A DNA stretch of 64,000 nt, taken from Mucilaginibacter gotjawali (GTDB lineage Bacteria > Bacteroidota > Bacteroidia > Sphingobacteriales > Sphingobacteriaceae). Shown in pieces: positions 16,949 to 25,275 of the stretch; position 1 is the stretch's first letter; each line of letters starts with the position of its first letter. Location of the stretch: positions 1,798,001-1,862,000 of the forward strand of contig NZ_AP017313.1 in NCBI RefSeq assembly GCF_002355435.1, given 5' to 3'. The notes under the pieces were generated by a model. The model had not been told where the DNA came from. It worked only from the letters and a program-made list of their open reading frames with translations, and did not search any database. Made by a program: the position numbers and the translations under genes.

Positions 16949-17019
16949 TTTTTAAGTTGATTAAGTTGACCGGGTTAGATTAGGTTGATTGAGTTGAGGA
17001 ACCTTTCAACGTAAATACC
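16949..17019. repeat. Short TTGATTAAGTTGA-type repeat upstream of clpP
   Basis: Imperfect tandem units of a TTGA(T/C)TAAGTTGA pattern (AAGTTGATTAAGTTGACC, then AGGTTGATTGAGTTGAGG) lie directly before the clpP ATG. A related tract is found at 18661-18694 before another minus-strand gene. It is probably dispersed repeat DNA. Confidence 0.4.
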
Positions 17020-17286
17020 CTACCTGAAAATATTCAAAATCCTTTGCCTGAAACTTTTGTGCTCAGGTTCATTAAATAATATTTGATGAGCAGCTTCGAT
17101 TTCCGCCTTGAGCTTTTTACGGCTATATTGTTGCACAAACGAATGCGTCTTTTTTTGCCACATGACCTGGTCAGGCAGATCGGGGTTAAGGATCAGCAGT
17201 GCATCAAATAACAGGGCATCTTCGGTTTGATTGCTGTTAAAGATGTGGCCATCAATCAATTTAATATCATTCAACGAAGTCCTCAT
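17020..17286 (-). CDS. Small protein co-encoded with ECF sigma factor
   Basis: The start at 17286 gives 88 residues (MRTSLNDIKLIDGHIFNS...), overlapping the end of the sigma-factor gene by 20 bases, a sign of translational coupling. A longer frame exists but would overlap the sigma gene much further. The protein is soluble, with a basic C-terminal helix (RKKLKAEIEAAHQILF), and has no membrane segment or ZAS motif. Its position is that of an anti-sigma factor, but the family is not recognised. In other Bacteroidota small hypothetical proteins take this place after sigma genes. Confidence 0.6.
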   Translation of the reverse strand: MRTSLNDIKLIDGHIFNSNQTEDALLFDALLILNPDLPDQVMWQKKTHSFVQQYSRKKLKAEIEAAHQILFNEPEHKSFRQRILNIFR

Positions 17287-17812
17287 AAGCCAATGATCTT
17301 TCTTTAATGGTTTCTCTGACTTTTTCCATGCATTTGTATTTCTGCACCGTCGCTGACCGAACCCCCGAATAGCCAAACAGTTCAGTGATCTTAGTTACAG
17401 GCAGATTATCGTAGTAAAACGCCTTTAAAATCTCCATGCATTTTTGCCCGGCAGTTTCAAGGTAATGCATCAATTTGTTTGCAGCGGGTTGCAACTCATC
17501 CTCCTCCATAAAATCCATTTCACTATCATCAAGCGTAGTCTGATTGATGTTTTCCCTGAACTTTTTGGCCCATAGATGTTTGCTGATCCCCCAAATATAT
17601 GCCTGCTCGCTTGAGTGAAGTTCAATCGCTCCGATTGCCGTTTTCTCATAATAAATAACCAGCGCATCCTGGAAGATATCCTTCGCCTCATCAAAAGTGC
17701 CCCCCATTTTGCTTACATATTTCGCCACCGTGGGGAATGCTCTTTTATAAAGGGACATAAAGGCCATTTCCCTGTCTGCATATGTACTTCCAAAATTTCC
17801 TTGCTGTGCCAT
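17267..17812 (-). CDS. ECF-type RNA polymerase sigma factor
   Basis: The start at 17812 (MAQQGNFGSTYADREMAF) gives 181 residues. Region 2 spans about 18-85, with FDEAKDIFQDALVIYYEK matching the core-binding DxxQ/FxxxxL segment. Region 4 spans about 115-175, with LPVTKITELFGYSGVRSATV as the -35 recognition HTH. There is no C-terminal extension. An upstream ATG at 17833 would add MLLKSRL, which I consider less likely. Output may be controlled by the overlapping 88-residue product. Confidence 0.85.
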   Translation of the reverse strand: MAQQGNFGSTYADREMAFMSLYKRAFPTVAKYVSKMGGTFDEAKDIFQDALVIYYEKTAIGAIELHSSEQAYIWGISKHLWAKKFRENINQTTLDDSEMDFMEEDELQPAANKLMHYLETAGQKCMEILKAFYYDNLPVTKITELFGYSGVRSATVQKYKCMEKVRETIKERSLAYEDFVE

Positions 17813-17924
17813 AAGCCTGCTTTTTAATAACAAGTGTATTAAATTAACAAAATATCACCCGGAAAATTGTTTTTTATTTTTGGCGCCAATTAAACAGGTG
17901 GTTAGCCCTCAGATTTACTCCACA

Positions 17925-18650
17925 TCATATTCCTTTTTTCAGGTAAGCAATAAGGTGGGTGGTGTATTTCAGATGTTCCTTCAGCATATGCTCATACCCA
18001 TCTATCGCCAGAAGCGCATACCAGCAACTGTTGTAGTAATTATAGATTTTTACTTTATCATTTGTTATTAAAAGAGGGGTTGAGGTTGGGTGAAATTTAA
18101 AAACGTGCCCTGCATGTAGATCAAATATAAAATTCGCATTGTCGCGGGCCTTTTCAAGCGACCTGACTACGCCATTAAACTCGTCATCAATATCTTTAAT
18201 TCTCGATTCATATTCGGCAATGCTGTCCAATACATTATTATCCTTTATCAGCCTGTATCCGCCTGCGTTTCGTAGCTGGGTTAAAGTAATGTCGTCGTTT
18301 TTAAAATCATTGGCATAAAAAATATATCTGGAGGTCATCAGATAAAGAGAGTCTTGTACAGGTATTTCTACCAGTTTATTTTTCGAAACATTTATTAAGC
18401 TATCGAAACCCTTTATCTGGACATCGGTTTCCTTTATAACTTCTTTCAACCGAATGGTATCCACCCCCAGGTTCTTAATCATCCCGGTAATATATTCGCT
18501 TTCTTTGGCATTGTCGGAAAGGTGCTCCCTGATATTCTCGGCAATAAACCCCATGGTTACCGCCAGGAAGATCATTAAAAACTCAAGAACGTATTCCTTA
18601 AAACGCTTTTTCTCGCCATGCGGCAATTCAGGATGATGGTGGACTTCCAT
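17925..18650 (-). CDS. Bacteroidota membrane protein, unknown function
   Basis: The 241-residue protein starts MEVHHHPELPHGEKKRFKEY, then has one hydrophobic helix (about 22-41, VLEFLMIFLAVTMGFIAENI), and continues as a helical domain of about 200 residues. The HHHPxxPHGEKKRFKEY head is a pattern I associate with a widespread uncharacterised Bacteroidota family. No catalytic residues are recognisable. The many Asp/Glu/Lys heptad-like stretches suggest a helical bundle. A repeat tract separates it from the fucosidase gene upstream. Confidence 0.75.
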   Translation of the reverse strand: MEVHHHPELPHGEKKRFKEYVLEFLMIFLAVTMGFIAENIREHLSDNAKESEYITGMIKNLGVDTIRLKEVIKETDVQIKGFDSLINVSKNKLVEIPVQDSLYLMTSRYIFYANDFKNDDITLTQLRNAGGYRLIKDNNVLDSIAEYESRIKDIDDEFNGVVRSLEKARDNANFIFDLHAGHVFKFHPTSTPLLITNDKVKIYNYYNSCWYALLAIDGYEHMLKEHLKYTTHLIAYLKKGI

Positions 18651-18660
18651 GTGTTTGGTT

Positions 18661-18738
18661 AATTAAGTTGATTTTATTGAATAAGTTGATTAAGTATCTT
18701 TAGTCCGAAAGTCGGAAAAGTCCGGAAGTCCGAAAGAG
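18661..18738. repeat. TTAAGTTGATT-type tract plus family F unit
   Basis: AATTAAGTTGATTTTATTG and AATAAGTTGATTAAG (18661-18694) are followed by a family F unit (AGTCCGAAAGTCGGAAAAGT at 18702-18721, then TCCGGAAGTCCGAAAGAG). Both repeat types occur elsewhere in the window beside gene ends. No coding potential is seen. Confidence 0.6.
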
Positions 18739-18812
18739 AAAATTTTAGTTTGAAGATATAACACCATTTATCCTTTTTCGATAACTAATCTCCAGTCTCT
18801 AACCTCTTATCA

Positions 18813-20219
18813 CTATCTCCGCTCATCATAAACCCCAAACTCCGCTATAGAAGCCTGATGGTCCGATTTATCTATCCATATCCTCACTTTGCTGCCCCAC
18901 ACCCTGCCAAAACGGTGCACTTTTACTTTTTTATTGTTTTCGCCATTGAAAATGGGTATCCATTCGCCGTTTGAAAAATATTCAAGGCGATATTTGCTGA
19001 TATTCGGTTTCTCTTCGGCTACGCTGATGGCGTTGAAGGCTTTGTCCCTGTCGAAATCAATTTCATACCATGGATGTTCGACGGTCAGATTTGAGATCCA
19101 TGAGGTGGTAAAATCATCATCATTCGCAAAGTCCATAATGTTATCGTCTTCACTCCAGCTGGAAGAAGAGGCCTGTTTTTTGGCAATATTGGTTGATATG
19201 ATCGGTGCATCAATCGGCGGCAGTTTTGCTTCAGGGCCTTCATTATGCCAGATTTTGCCGATCTGCTTTAATGCGGCAAGTGCGTTATCGTCAAACAAGC
19301 CATCGCGGTTTGGCGAAACGTTTAAAATAAAATTACAATCTACTTTATTCAACGGAATCAACGTTTCATTTACCAGCTTTACAGGGTCTTTAACTGGCTG
19401 AGTGGGGAACGAGGTTTTCCAGAACCAGCTTTGCTGTAGGGGCAAACAGGCTAAAGAAGGCATCAGGTTACTATCTTTTGACATGCGCTGACCAGCACCC
19501 ATTTCATAGGTCTTAATGTCTGAATAAAATAAGCCCTGTGATGGGTATTTGGCGCCATTAAGGTCCATTAATACACAGTTTGGCTGCAGCTTTTTTACAA
19601 GGAGGTATATATCTTCAAAAGGAATATCGTCGTACGAGATACGTGACCATGGTGCATCCCATCCGTCAATAATCAGCGCTGATATTTCGCCATAATTGCT
19701 CAGCAGCTCGGTGATCTGAGCCTTCACCATATCAATATGTTTACGGGTGATAGAATTTGGGCGTAAACGGTGATGGGTATCCAGTATCGAATAATACAAC
19801 ATCACTTTTAAACCATTTGCCCTGAAAGCATCGGTAAACTCTTTTACTACGTCACGTTTTAACGGGCTGTTCATTACGTTATAATCAGTGGTTTTAGTAT
19901 CCCATATGCAAAAGCCGCTATGGTGTTTGGTAGTTAAACAGCCATAACTCATATTGGCAGACTTTGCCGCTTTGGCCCATTGGCCGCAGTTCAATTTTGT
20001 CGGATTAAATAGCGAGGGGGATGCATCCGGATCTGGCCAATCCTGGTTCATATAGGTGGGAACGTTAAAATGGATGAACATTCCAAACCTCAGATCGGCA
20101 AATTGCTGCTGAAGGCTTGCAAGCGGCTGATTGTTATTGGGATTTGATTGAGCTGCGGTATTAATAGCATATAAGCCAAGCAGAATAAACAGGGGAAATA
20201 ACAGTTGTTTTTTATCCAT
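18813..20219 (-). CDS. Secreted alpha-L-fucosidase, GH29
   Basis: The 468-residue protein has a signal peptide (1-23, ending NTAAQ) and a GH29 TIM barrel (about 35-345) with RFGMFIHFNVPTY, CLTTKHHSGFCIWDT and the predicted nucleophile D185 in ALIIDGWDAPW. A C-terminal F5/8-type (CBM32-like) domain spans about 355-468 (WYEIDFDRDKAFNAISV). GH29 enzymes remove alpha-linked fucose by a retaining mechanism. It probably acts in the periplasm on fucosylated glycans. No SusC/D pair is nearby, so it stands alone. Length and domain order are normal. Confidence 0.92.
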   Translation of the reverse strand: MDKKQLLFPLFILLGLYAINTAAQSNPNNNQPLASLQQQFADLRFGMFIHFNVPTYMNQDWPDPDASPSLFNPTKLNCGQWAKAAKSANMSYGCLTTKHHSGFCIWDTKTTDYNVMNSPLKRDVVKEFTDAFRANGLKVMLYYSILDTHHRLRPNSITRKHIDMVKAQITELLSNYGEISALIIDGWDAPWSRISYDDIPFEDIYLLVKKLQPNCVLMDLNGAKYPSQGLFYSDIKTYEMGAGQRMSKDSNLMPSLACLPLQQSWFWKTSFPTQPVKDPVKLVNETLIPLNKVDCNFILNVSPNRDGLFDDNALAALKQIGKIWHNEGPEAKLPPIDAPIISTNIAKKQASSSSWSEDDNIMDFANDDDFTTSWISNLTVEHPWYEIDFDRDKAFNAISVAEEKPNISKYRLEYFSNGEWIPIFNGENNKKVKVHRFGRVWGSKVRIWIDKSDHQASIAEFGVYDERR

Positions 20220-20309
20220 ATCCCAAAGCTATAAAAATTAAGAAAATATTATTTTCGAACACTAAAATCGTATCAAAATCTTTATAATTGCAGTTCACCT
20301 AAAATTGTT

Positions 20310-20834
20310 ATGAGAAGTTTGTTGTCAAATTTAAATGCCAGGTTAATTGTCATCAACCTGGTTGCTTTCTGGCTGTTTTTTTATGCTTTTCAAACGCTTG
20401 CTTTTTTGCACGATTATAACTTTTTATACCTTCAGTCTGAAAGGATGGCCAGGCTTAATTTACCGGCAAGACGAGCCAGTGATATGAATTTTATCAAGCA
20501 GGCCGGTAATTTTGGCCTGGTAGCTGCTTATGTCATCTCGTGGTTTGTTGCCTATAAAAAAGACTGGCACTGGCTGAATGGGGTGATCAGTTTTATTATC
20601 ACCTTTACTTTATGCTTTTTTGGATGGTTTGGCTGGAGTTTTCTGCACGGTATTTTCCAGGTGCCTGAAAAATTATTTGCACCAAACAGCATTTGGGGTT
20701 ATTTAATCAGCGGCCTTATTATGATAGGTTTGGGCTTATTGGTGTTGCTTTCAAAACGGGTGATCAGCTTTATTGAAAAACCGAAACTGAAAGAGGATGC
20801 CCGGGGCAAAAAGAAGCCCAAAAGAACGCGGTAG
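20310..20834 (+). CDS. Integral membrane protein, four helices
   Basis: The 174-residue protein has hydrophobic helices at about 12-32, 65-82, 92-115 and 132-152, and a highly basic tail (KLKEDARGKKKPKRTR). No family motif is recognised. It is a monocistronic unit ending at a good intrinsic terminator (20857-20889) and is divergent from the fucosidase gene, sharing a 90-base promoter region. Confidence 0.7.
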   Translation: MRSLLSNLNARLIVINLVAFWLFFYAFQTLAFLHDYNFLYLQSERMARLNLPARRASDMNFIKQAGNFGLVAAYVISWFVAYKKDWHWLNGVISFIITFTLCFFGWFGWSFLHGIFQVPEKLFAPNSIWGYLISGLIMIGLGLLVLLSKRVISFIEKPKLKEDARGKKKPKRTR

Positions 20835-20856
20835 CAGATAGATATATTTAAACAGC

Positions 20857-20889
20857 AAAGGCCTGCATTTTGTGATCTGCAGGCCTTTT
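20857..20889 (+). terminator. Intrinsic terminator after the four-helix membrane gene
   Basis: AAAGGCCTGCA and TGCAGGCCTTTT form an 11-base-pair stem with a 10-base loop and a short T tract. It lies 23 bases after the stop at 20834 and 20 bases before the converging deacetylase stop, so it could serve both strands. Confidence 0.75.
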
Positions 20890-20908
20890 CCGTTTCAGGT
20901 TTTTCATT

Positions 20909-21691
20909 TCATTTTTCATTTACAGCTTTTGAAATATATTCCATTACTTGCTGAAAAGTAGCCACCCAAATATCTTTTTTGTTTTTTGCCAGGTAATTAA
21001 TCAGTTTTTTATGCGAAAGCGCAGGCGTGGTAATATAATCACCGCCAATGCCGTGAAACATCAAAATGCCCATGCCTCCTTTTTTTTGGACGGTTTTAAC
21101 GTAGGTGATCAATTGGTCGGCCGTTGTGTTGTCCTCCAACCCATACGACGGTACCAGCAGAGGATCCAGATTTTTAAAATCGGTTATAATGGCGTCTTTG
21201 TCGCCTCCAACCCGGGCGTATTTGATTAAGCCGGATCTCCTGAGCGAATCAACATAGTTTTTACCGCCAACAGTTGTTTCGGTACACGGATAAGCATAGG
21301 TATGCGATGATTTACCGTCAACCGCAAATAAAAAATTATTCATAACCCCGATCTCTTCCAAAATCATAGCCGGGGTATAATGGTCTGAGGCAACAGGGTT
21401 GTCGTTTGCGCTCATACATGGATGGTAGATGGAATGGTTTCCCAGTTCGTGGCCCTTTCTGCTGGCTTTACGCCATCGGGGTATTGTTTCATAATTCAGA
21501 TCGCCAGACAAAAAGAAAGTGCCTTTAAGGTGCGCTGAATCAAGCTGCGGGATAGCAATGTTTAACTGCGAATAAAGCCCGTCATCGTAGGTTAATATGA
21601 TCACTGCCTTTTTATGGTCCGGCCATTTAATTTGCGGCTGGGCCTGCGCCAAACCGGTAAACGTTAAAAAAATGATGATTAGTTTTTTCAT
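20909..21691 (-). CDS. Secreted polysaccharide deacetylase, CE4
   Basis: The 260-residue protein has a signal peptide (1-18, GLAQAQ) and a NodB fold. It has TYDDG with D36 and D37, HELGNHSIYH with the metal ligands H86 and H90, and late LMFHGIG. CE4 enzymes de-N-acetylate peptidoglycan, chitin or exopolysaccharide in a metal-dependent way. The substrate cannot be read from the sequence. The gene is monocistronic, converging on the membrane protein gene at 20310. Confidence 0.88.
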   Translation of the reverse strand: MKKLIIIFLTFTGLAQAQPQIKWPDHKKAVIILTYDDGLYSQLNIAIPQLDSAHLKGTFFLSGDLNYETIPRWRKASRKGHELGNHSIYHPCMSANDNPVASDHYTPAMILEEIGVMNNFLFAVDGKSSHTYAYPCTETTVGGKNYVDSLRRSGLIKYARVGGDKDAIITDFKNLDPLLVPSYGLEDNTTADQLITYVKTVQKKGGMGILMFHGIGGDYITTPALSHKKLINYLAKNKKDIWVATFQQVMEYISKAVNEK

Positions 21692-21925
21692 CAGAATTTG
21701 AAGTAAAACGGATTATAAAGCATGAATTATCTGACAGGGGATTTTGCCAACTAATATAACTATTAATTGATATTTTACCTATGCGGGGTGAATATTGAAC
21801 TGATTTTATCTGTTTAAAACAGGTAAAGGTAAATAAAAAATTTCCGGATGGCTTACATATGATATATATTTTATAGCTTTAGTTAATATACTTCAAAATA
21901 AAAAAAATCCGAATAATACATAAAA

Positions 21926-23263
21926 ATGAAGCAGTCATTTTGGTCGAAAATTATTGGGACACCTGTTGATTTCTCATTGGAGGCAAGGATATTTAATGCG
22001 ATAACTTTCGTTTCAACCGTCACTCTTATTCTTACCCTTGCATTGAATTATATCCTGGGGATAGAACAATTAGCGGTGTTAATGCTGTTTGTTTTTTTTA
22101 TTGCCGGAGTTTGTTACTACTACTCGAGGGTTAAGTTGAAGCTGAACGCCAGTGTTATCGTTTACATGACGGTGATCAATATACTGTTGATCGTTAACTT
22201 TAAATATAATTCAGGCATCAACGGACCCACGCTGTTAATTTTCATGCTTTCTTTTTTTCTGACGATCTCCATTGTTCCCCGCAAACAGTATTGGTTTTGG
22301 ATAACCTTGAATGTAGTTATAGTTGGCATGCTTTTATTGATTGAATATTTGCAGCCACAATTAATAAGTTATACTTATGCCGATAAACAAAGCCGGTTTA
22401 TTGATTTTTCATATACTTATGTATCTATCGTGCTTTTTATGTTTTTTGTAACCACAACCGTGAGGAAAAGCTATTTCGCGGAAAAGAAGCTGGTGGAAGA
22501 AAAAGCTGCTGAGCTTGCAGCAGCCAACGATACCAAAGATAAATTATTCTCAATTCTTGCACATGATCTTCGCTCGCCATTATCGTCGATCCAAAATTAC
22601 CTCGAGATACTTTCGGAGTTTAAACTTGAAGAAAGTGAAAAAGAATCAATAAAAAAAGATCTGCTGAAGTCAACAATATATACCCAACAAATGCTGTCGA
22701 ATTTGCTTTCGTGGAGCAAAACGCAAATGCACGGCGTAAAAGTAAACGGCGTAAAGGTGAACGTTAAAGATGTTTTGAAATCTACTTTCCAGATCCATCA
22801 AACAATAGCAGCTGAAAAAGGGATTCACCTTGCCAATCAATTAAAACCAGATGTATACATTATTGCCGATACAGATATGCTTCAATTGGTTGTCAGGAAT
22901 TTGATAAGTAATGCCATTAAGTTTACGTCCCCGGGTGGTGAGATTATTATATTAAGCGATGTTGTTGATGACGAATGCCGTATCATGGTAAAGGATAATG
23001 GAATAGGCATCCCGTTTGAGGAACAGGCCAATATATTTTCGCTCAAGGTAAACTCGGTTTACGGAACTAAAAACGAAAAAGGAATTGGATTGGGCCTGGT
23101 ACTATGTAAAGAATTTACTGAACTGCAAAACGGTAAAATAGGGTTTGAAAGCGACCCGGGCGTAGGGTCAGTATTTTATATAAGTTTTAAACTTTACCGC
23201 GATAATAATGGGAATGATATTCAGGGTGATGGCCGATTAATTAAGAAAGAAGTTGGGTCATGA
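21926..23263 (+). CDS. Membrane histidine kinase
   Basis: The 445-residue protein has about six membrane helices (25-178) with short loops, a linker helix (180-205), a HisKA domain with H213 in SILAHDLRSPLS, and an HATPase domain with N329, D357 in DNGIGI and GIGLGLVL. No separate extracellular domain exists, so it may sense within the membrane. A short internal duplication GVKVNGVKVN (270-279) lies in the dimerisation linker. No response regulator gene is adjacent, so it is an orphan kinase here. Confidence 0.9.
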   Translation: MKQSFWSKIIGTPVDFSLEARIFNAITFVSTVTLILTLALNYILGIEQLAVLMLFVFFIAGVCYYYSRVKLKLNASVIVYMTVINILLIVNFKYNSGINGPTLLIFMLSFFLTISIVPRKQYWFWITLNVVIVGMLLLIEYLQPQLISYTYADKQSRFIDFSYTYVSIVLFMFFVTTTVRKSYFAEKKLVEEKAAELAAANDTKDKLFSILAHDLRSPLSSIQNYLEILSEFKLEESEKESIKKDLLKSTIYTQQMLSNLLSWSKTQMHGVKVNGVKVNVKDVLKSTFQIHQTIAAEKGIHLANQLKPDVYIIADTDMLQLVVRNLISNAIKFTSPGGEIIILSDVVDDECRIMVKDNGIGIPFEEQANIFSLKVNSVYGTKNEKGIGLGLVLCKEFTELQNGKIGFESDPGVGSVFYISFKLYRDNNGNDIQGDGRLIKKEVGS

Positions 23264-23318
23264 TTATACGCCGTGTGCAACATGCAGCCCGTACTGTATT
23301 TCGTTTTACATCCTTAAA

Positions 23319-23339
23319 AATAAACAGCCGTTGTTTATT
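23319..23339. repeat. Inverted repeat after kinase gene
   Basis: AATAAACA (23319-23326) and TGTTTATT (23332-23339) are perfect arms around GCCGT, 56 bases beyond the kinase stop. No T tract follows, so this may be an operator or a weak pause hairpin. Confidence 0.3.
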
Positions 23340-23485
23340 GATAGAATAATATGGTCCGCCGGTCTTTTTTTTTAAATTCTTCGCATTTTTTTGATTTTTC
23401 CCGTGCTTCGCCCTAAATTCACCGCTGTTACGGGCCGGGGCTGGCGTCTTGTGGATGTGTACCTGTAAACATCAAATTGAACATC

Positions 23486-23671
23486 ATGGCACAAAAAGTA
23501 ATTACGGTAAATATTAATGTTTATGAGCAAACGGTTACCAACCGGCATTCAGCTTATGAAATAAGTTATGTAAACAAATACCTGGATGATGGTTGGGTAA
23601 TTAAGGAGATCATCCACAGCGCCACCGCTGCTGCCAACTGGACAAATATCACGTTTGTGCTGGAGAAGTAG
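23486..23671 (+). CDS. Hypothetical small protein, 61 residues
   Basis: The start at 23486 (MAQKVITVNINVYEQTV) gives 61 residues ending WTNITFVLEK; an upstream ATG adds only MNI. The layout is a beta strand, then YVNKYLDDGWVIKEIIHS, then a strand. The DDGW segment recalls small DUF4177-like proteins, but this is only a resemblance. No motif assigns a function. Confidence 0.55.
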   Translation: MAQKVITVNINVYEQTVTNRHSAYEISYVNKYLDDGWVIKEIIHSATAAANWTNITFVLEK

Positions 23672-23818
23672 CGCTTTTTTTAGAAATCAGTAGAAATGCT
23701 GCCTGCGTTATCCGGGTTCGCGGTGCCGGGTTCGACCTGTTGATTCCAGGTGGGATTGCTTTTTCTATCTGCAGGGTTGTCTTGGGTTTTTAATAGGACA
23801 TTTGGAAAAACGGGTAAA

Positions 23819-25144
23819 ATGAACATAAACGGGAAGGTAATTGCACTCTCAGTAGTATTGTGTGTGTGTTTGATAATGAAACAACTGCCGTGCAGGGCGA
23901 AATATGTATCAAATAATGATCAGGATACTTCGGTTAATGTGCCTATAGGGGGCAATGCCTGGCGCTTGGATAAAGATACTATTGGGGGCAATATCAGCAA
24001 TGCTGGCATAGTTAACTGGACTAACAAAAATGCCGTTTTTGTTACCTATGTAAGGTTTGCTAAAGCAGGGCGTTTTAAATTGTTCCTCAACCTTAAAGTC
24101 GCCGATGGAATGACGGCTTTAACGATATCAGCTTTAAACAAAACCCGGAACATCAGGGTAGAGGGTAGCTCCCTTACCGCTCATTATGCAGGAGAATGGA
24201 TTGTAAATGATACAGGGTATGTGGCTATTAAAATAGCCGGGCGCAGTAAAACCGGCAGCATTTACGCTGACATAAGCAGCCTGGCGCTGACAGGGCCAAA
24301 CATCAAAGAAAACACATCCTTTGTACGGGATAATGAAGGTGATTTTTTTTACTGGGGAAGGAGGGGTCCCTCCGTTCACCTTGGTTATGTAATTCCGGAT
24401 AATAAGAATGCGGAATGGTTTTATAATGAAGTAACGGTACCGAAAAACAATGACGTTTTAGGATCTTATTTTATGGCCTGCGGCTTTGGTGAAGGGTATT
24501 TTGGGATGCAGGTAAATTCGCCGGCCGAAAGACATATTCTCTTTTCGGTATGGAGCCCTTTTAATACGGACGACCCTAAAAAAATACCGGATGATCAAAA
24601 AATTGTGATGGTAAAAAAGGGAGCCAATGTGCACACCGGTGAGTTTGGCAGTGAAGGTTCAGGTGGGCAAAGCTATATGCTATACAACTGGAAAGCGGGT
24701 AATACCTATAAGTTTTTAGTGAAGGCGAAACCCGACGGTAACGATCATACGGTTTATACCGCCTGGTTTTTTGCCCCTGAAGCGAATGAATGGCATTTGA
24801 TCGCCAGCTTCAGCCGGCCGCAAACCAATACTTACTTAAAGCACCTGCATTCCTTTTTAGAAAATTTTGACCCTGAACAGGGAACTATCACCCGTAAAGT
24901 TTATTTTAACAATGAGTGGATAGCCGATGAAAACGGTAAATGGACGGAACTGAATAAGGCCCGGTTTACCGCTGATAATACGGGCGCCAAGGGGTACCGT
25001 ATGGATTACTCTGGCGGGGTGGATGGGGGTGCTTTTTATCTTCAAAATTGTGGCTTCTTTAATAATTACACCACCAGGAATATTATTTTTGACAGGCTTT
25101 TATCCCGTAAAATGCCTGATGTAGCGCTGGATAAGCTACCCTGA
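23819..25144 (+). CDS. Secreted DUF5077/DUF3472 protein
   Basis: The ATG at 23819 gives 441 residues with a signal peptide (MNINGKVIALSVVLCVCLIM...) cleaved near residue 28; a GTG at 23750 would bury it. An N-terminal beta-sandwich matching DUF5077 (about 40-160, IGGNAWRLDKDTIGGNISNA) precedes a DUF3472 domain (about 185-390, WFYNEVTVP, MACGFGEGYFGMQVNSP). Proteins with this pair are secreted by Bacteroidota and probably bind or modify glycans; the activity is not established. It is a single-gene unit with no SusC/D partner. Confidence 0.8.
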   Translation: MNINGKVIALSVVLCVCLIMKQLPCRAKYVSNNDQDTSVNVPIGGNAWRLDKDTIGGNISNAGIVNWTNKNAVFVTYVRFAKAGRFKLFLNLKVADGMTALTISALNKTRNIRVEGSSLTAHYAGEWIVNDTGYVAIKIAGRSKTGSIYADISSLALTGPNIKENTSFVRDNEGDFFYWGRRGPSVHLGYVIPDNKNAEWFYNEVTVPKNNDVLGSYFMACGFGEGYFGMQVNSPAERHILFSVWSPFNTDDPKKIPDDQKIVMVKKGANVHTGEFGSEGSGGQSYMLYNWKAGNTYKFLVKAKPDGNDHTVYTAWFFAPEANEWHLIASFSRPQTNTYLKHLHSFLENFDPEQGTITRKVYFNNEWIADENGKWTELNKARFTADNTGAKGYRMDYSGGVDGGAFYLQNCGFFNNYTTRNIIFDRLLSRKMPDVALDKLP

Positions 25145-25239
25145 TATAGTCGTTTACCCCCAGATCGGACACTAAATGCAATTTGGCTGTCATCATTTTT
25201 AATTGTGACCACCATCATAGTTAAAGCGCCCGCTACCAG

Positions 25240-25247
25240 TAACTTTG
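25240..25247 (+). promoter_or_regulatory. Bacteroidota -7 box TAACTTTG
   Basis: TAACTTTG is an exact TAnnTTTG match. It lies 28 bases upstream of the ATG at 25276 and overlaps the TTG at 25249 that would give a longer frame, so it supports the internal ATG as the start of the pyruvate-kinase-like gene. Confidence 0.5.
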
Positions 25248-25275
25248 TTTGTATTTACAAGCTATTTTATTGGAT

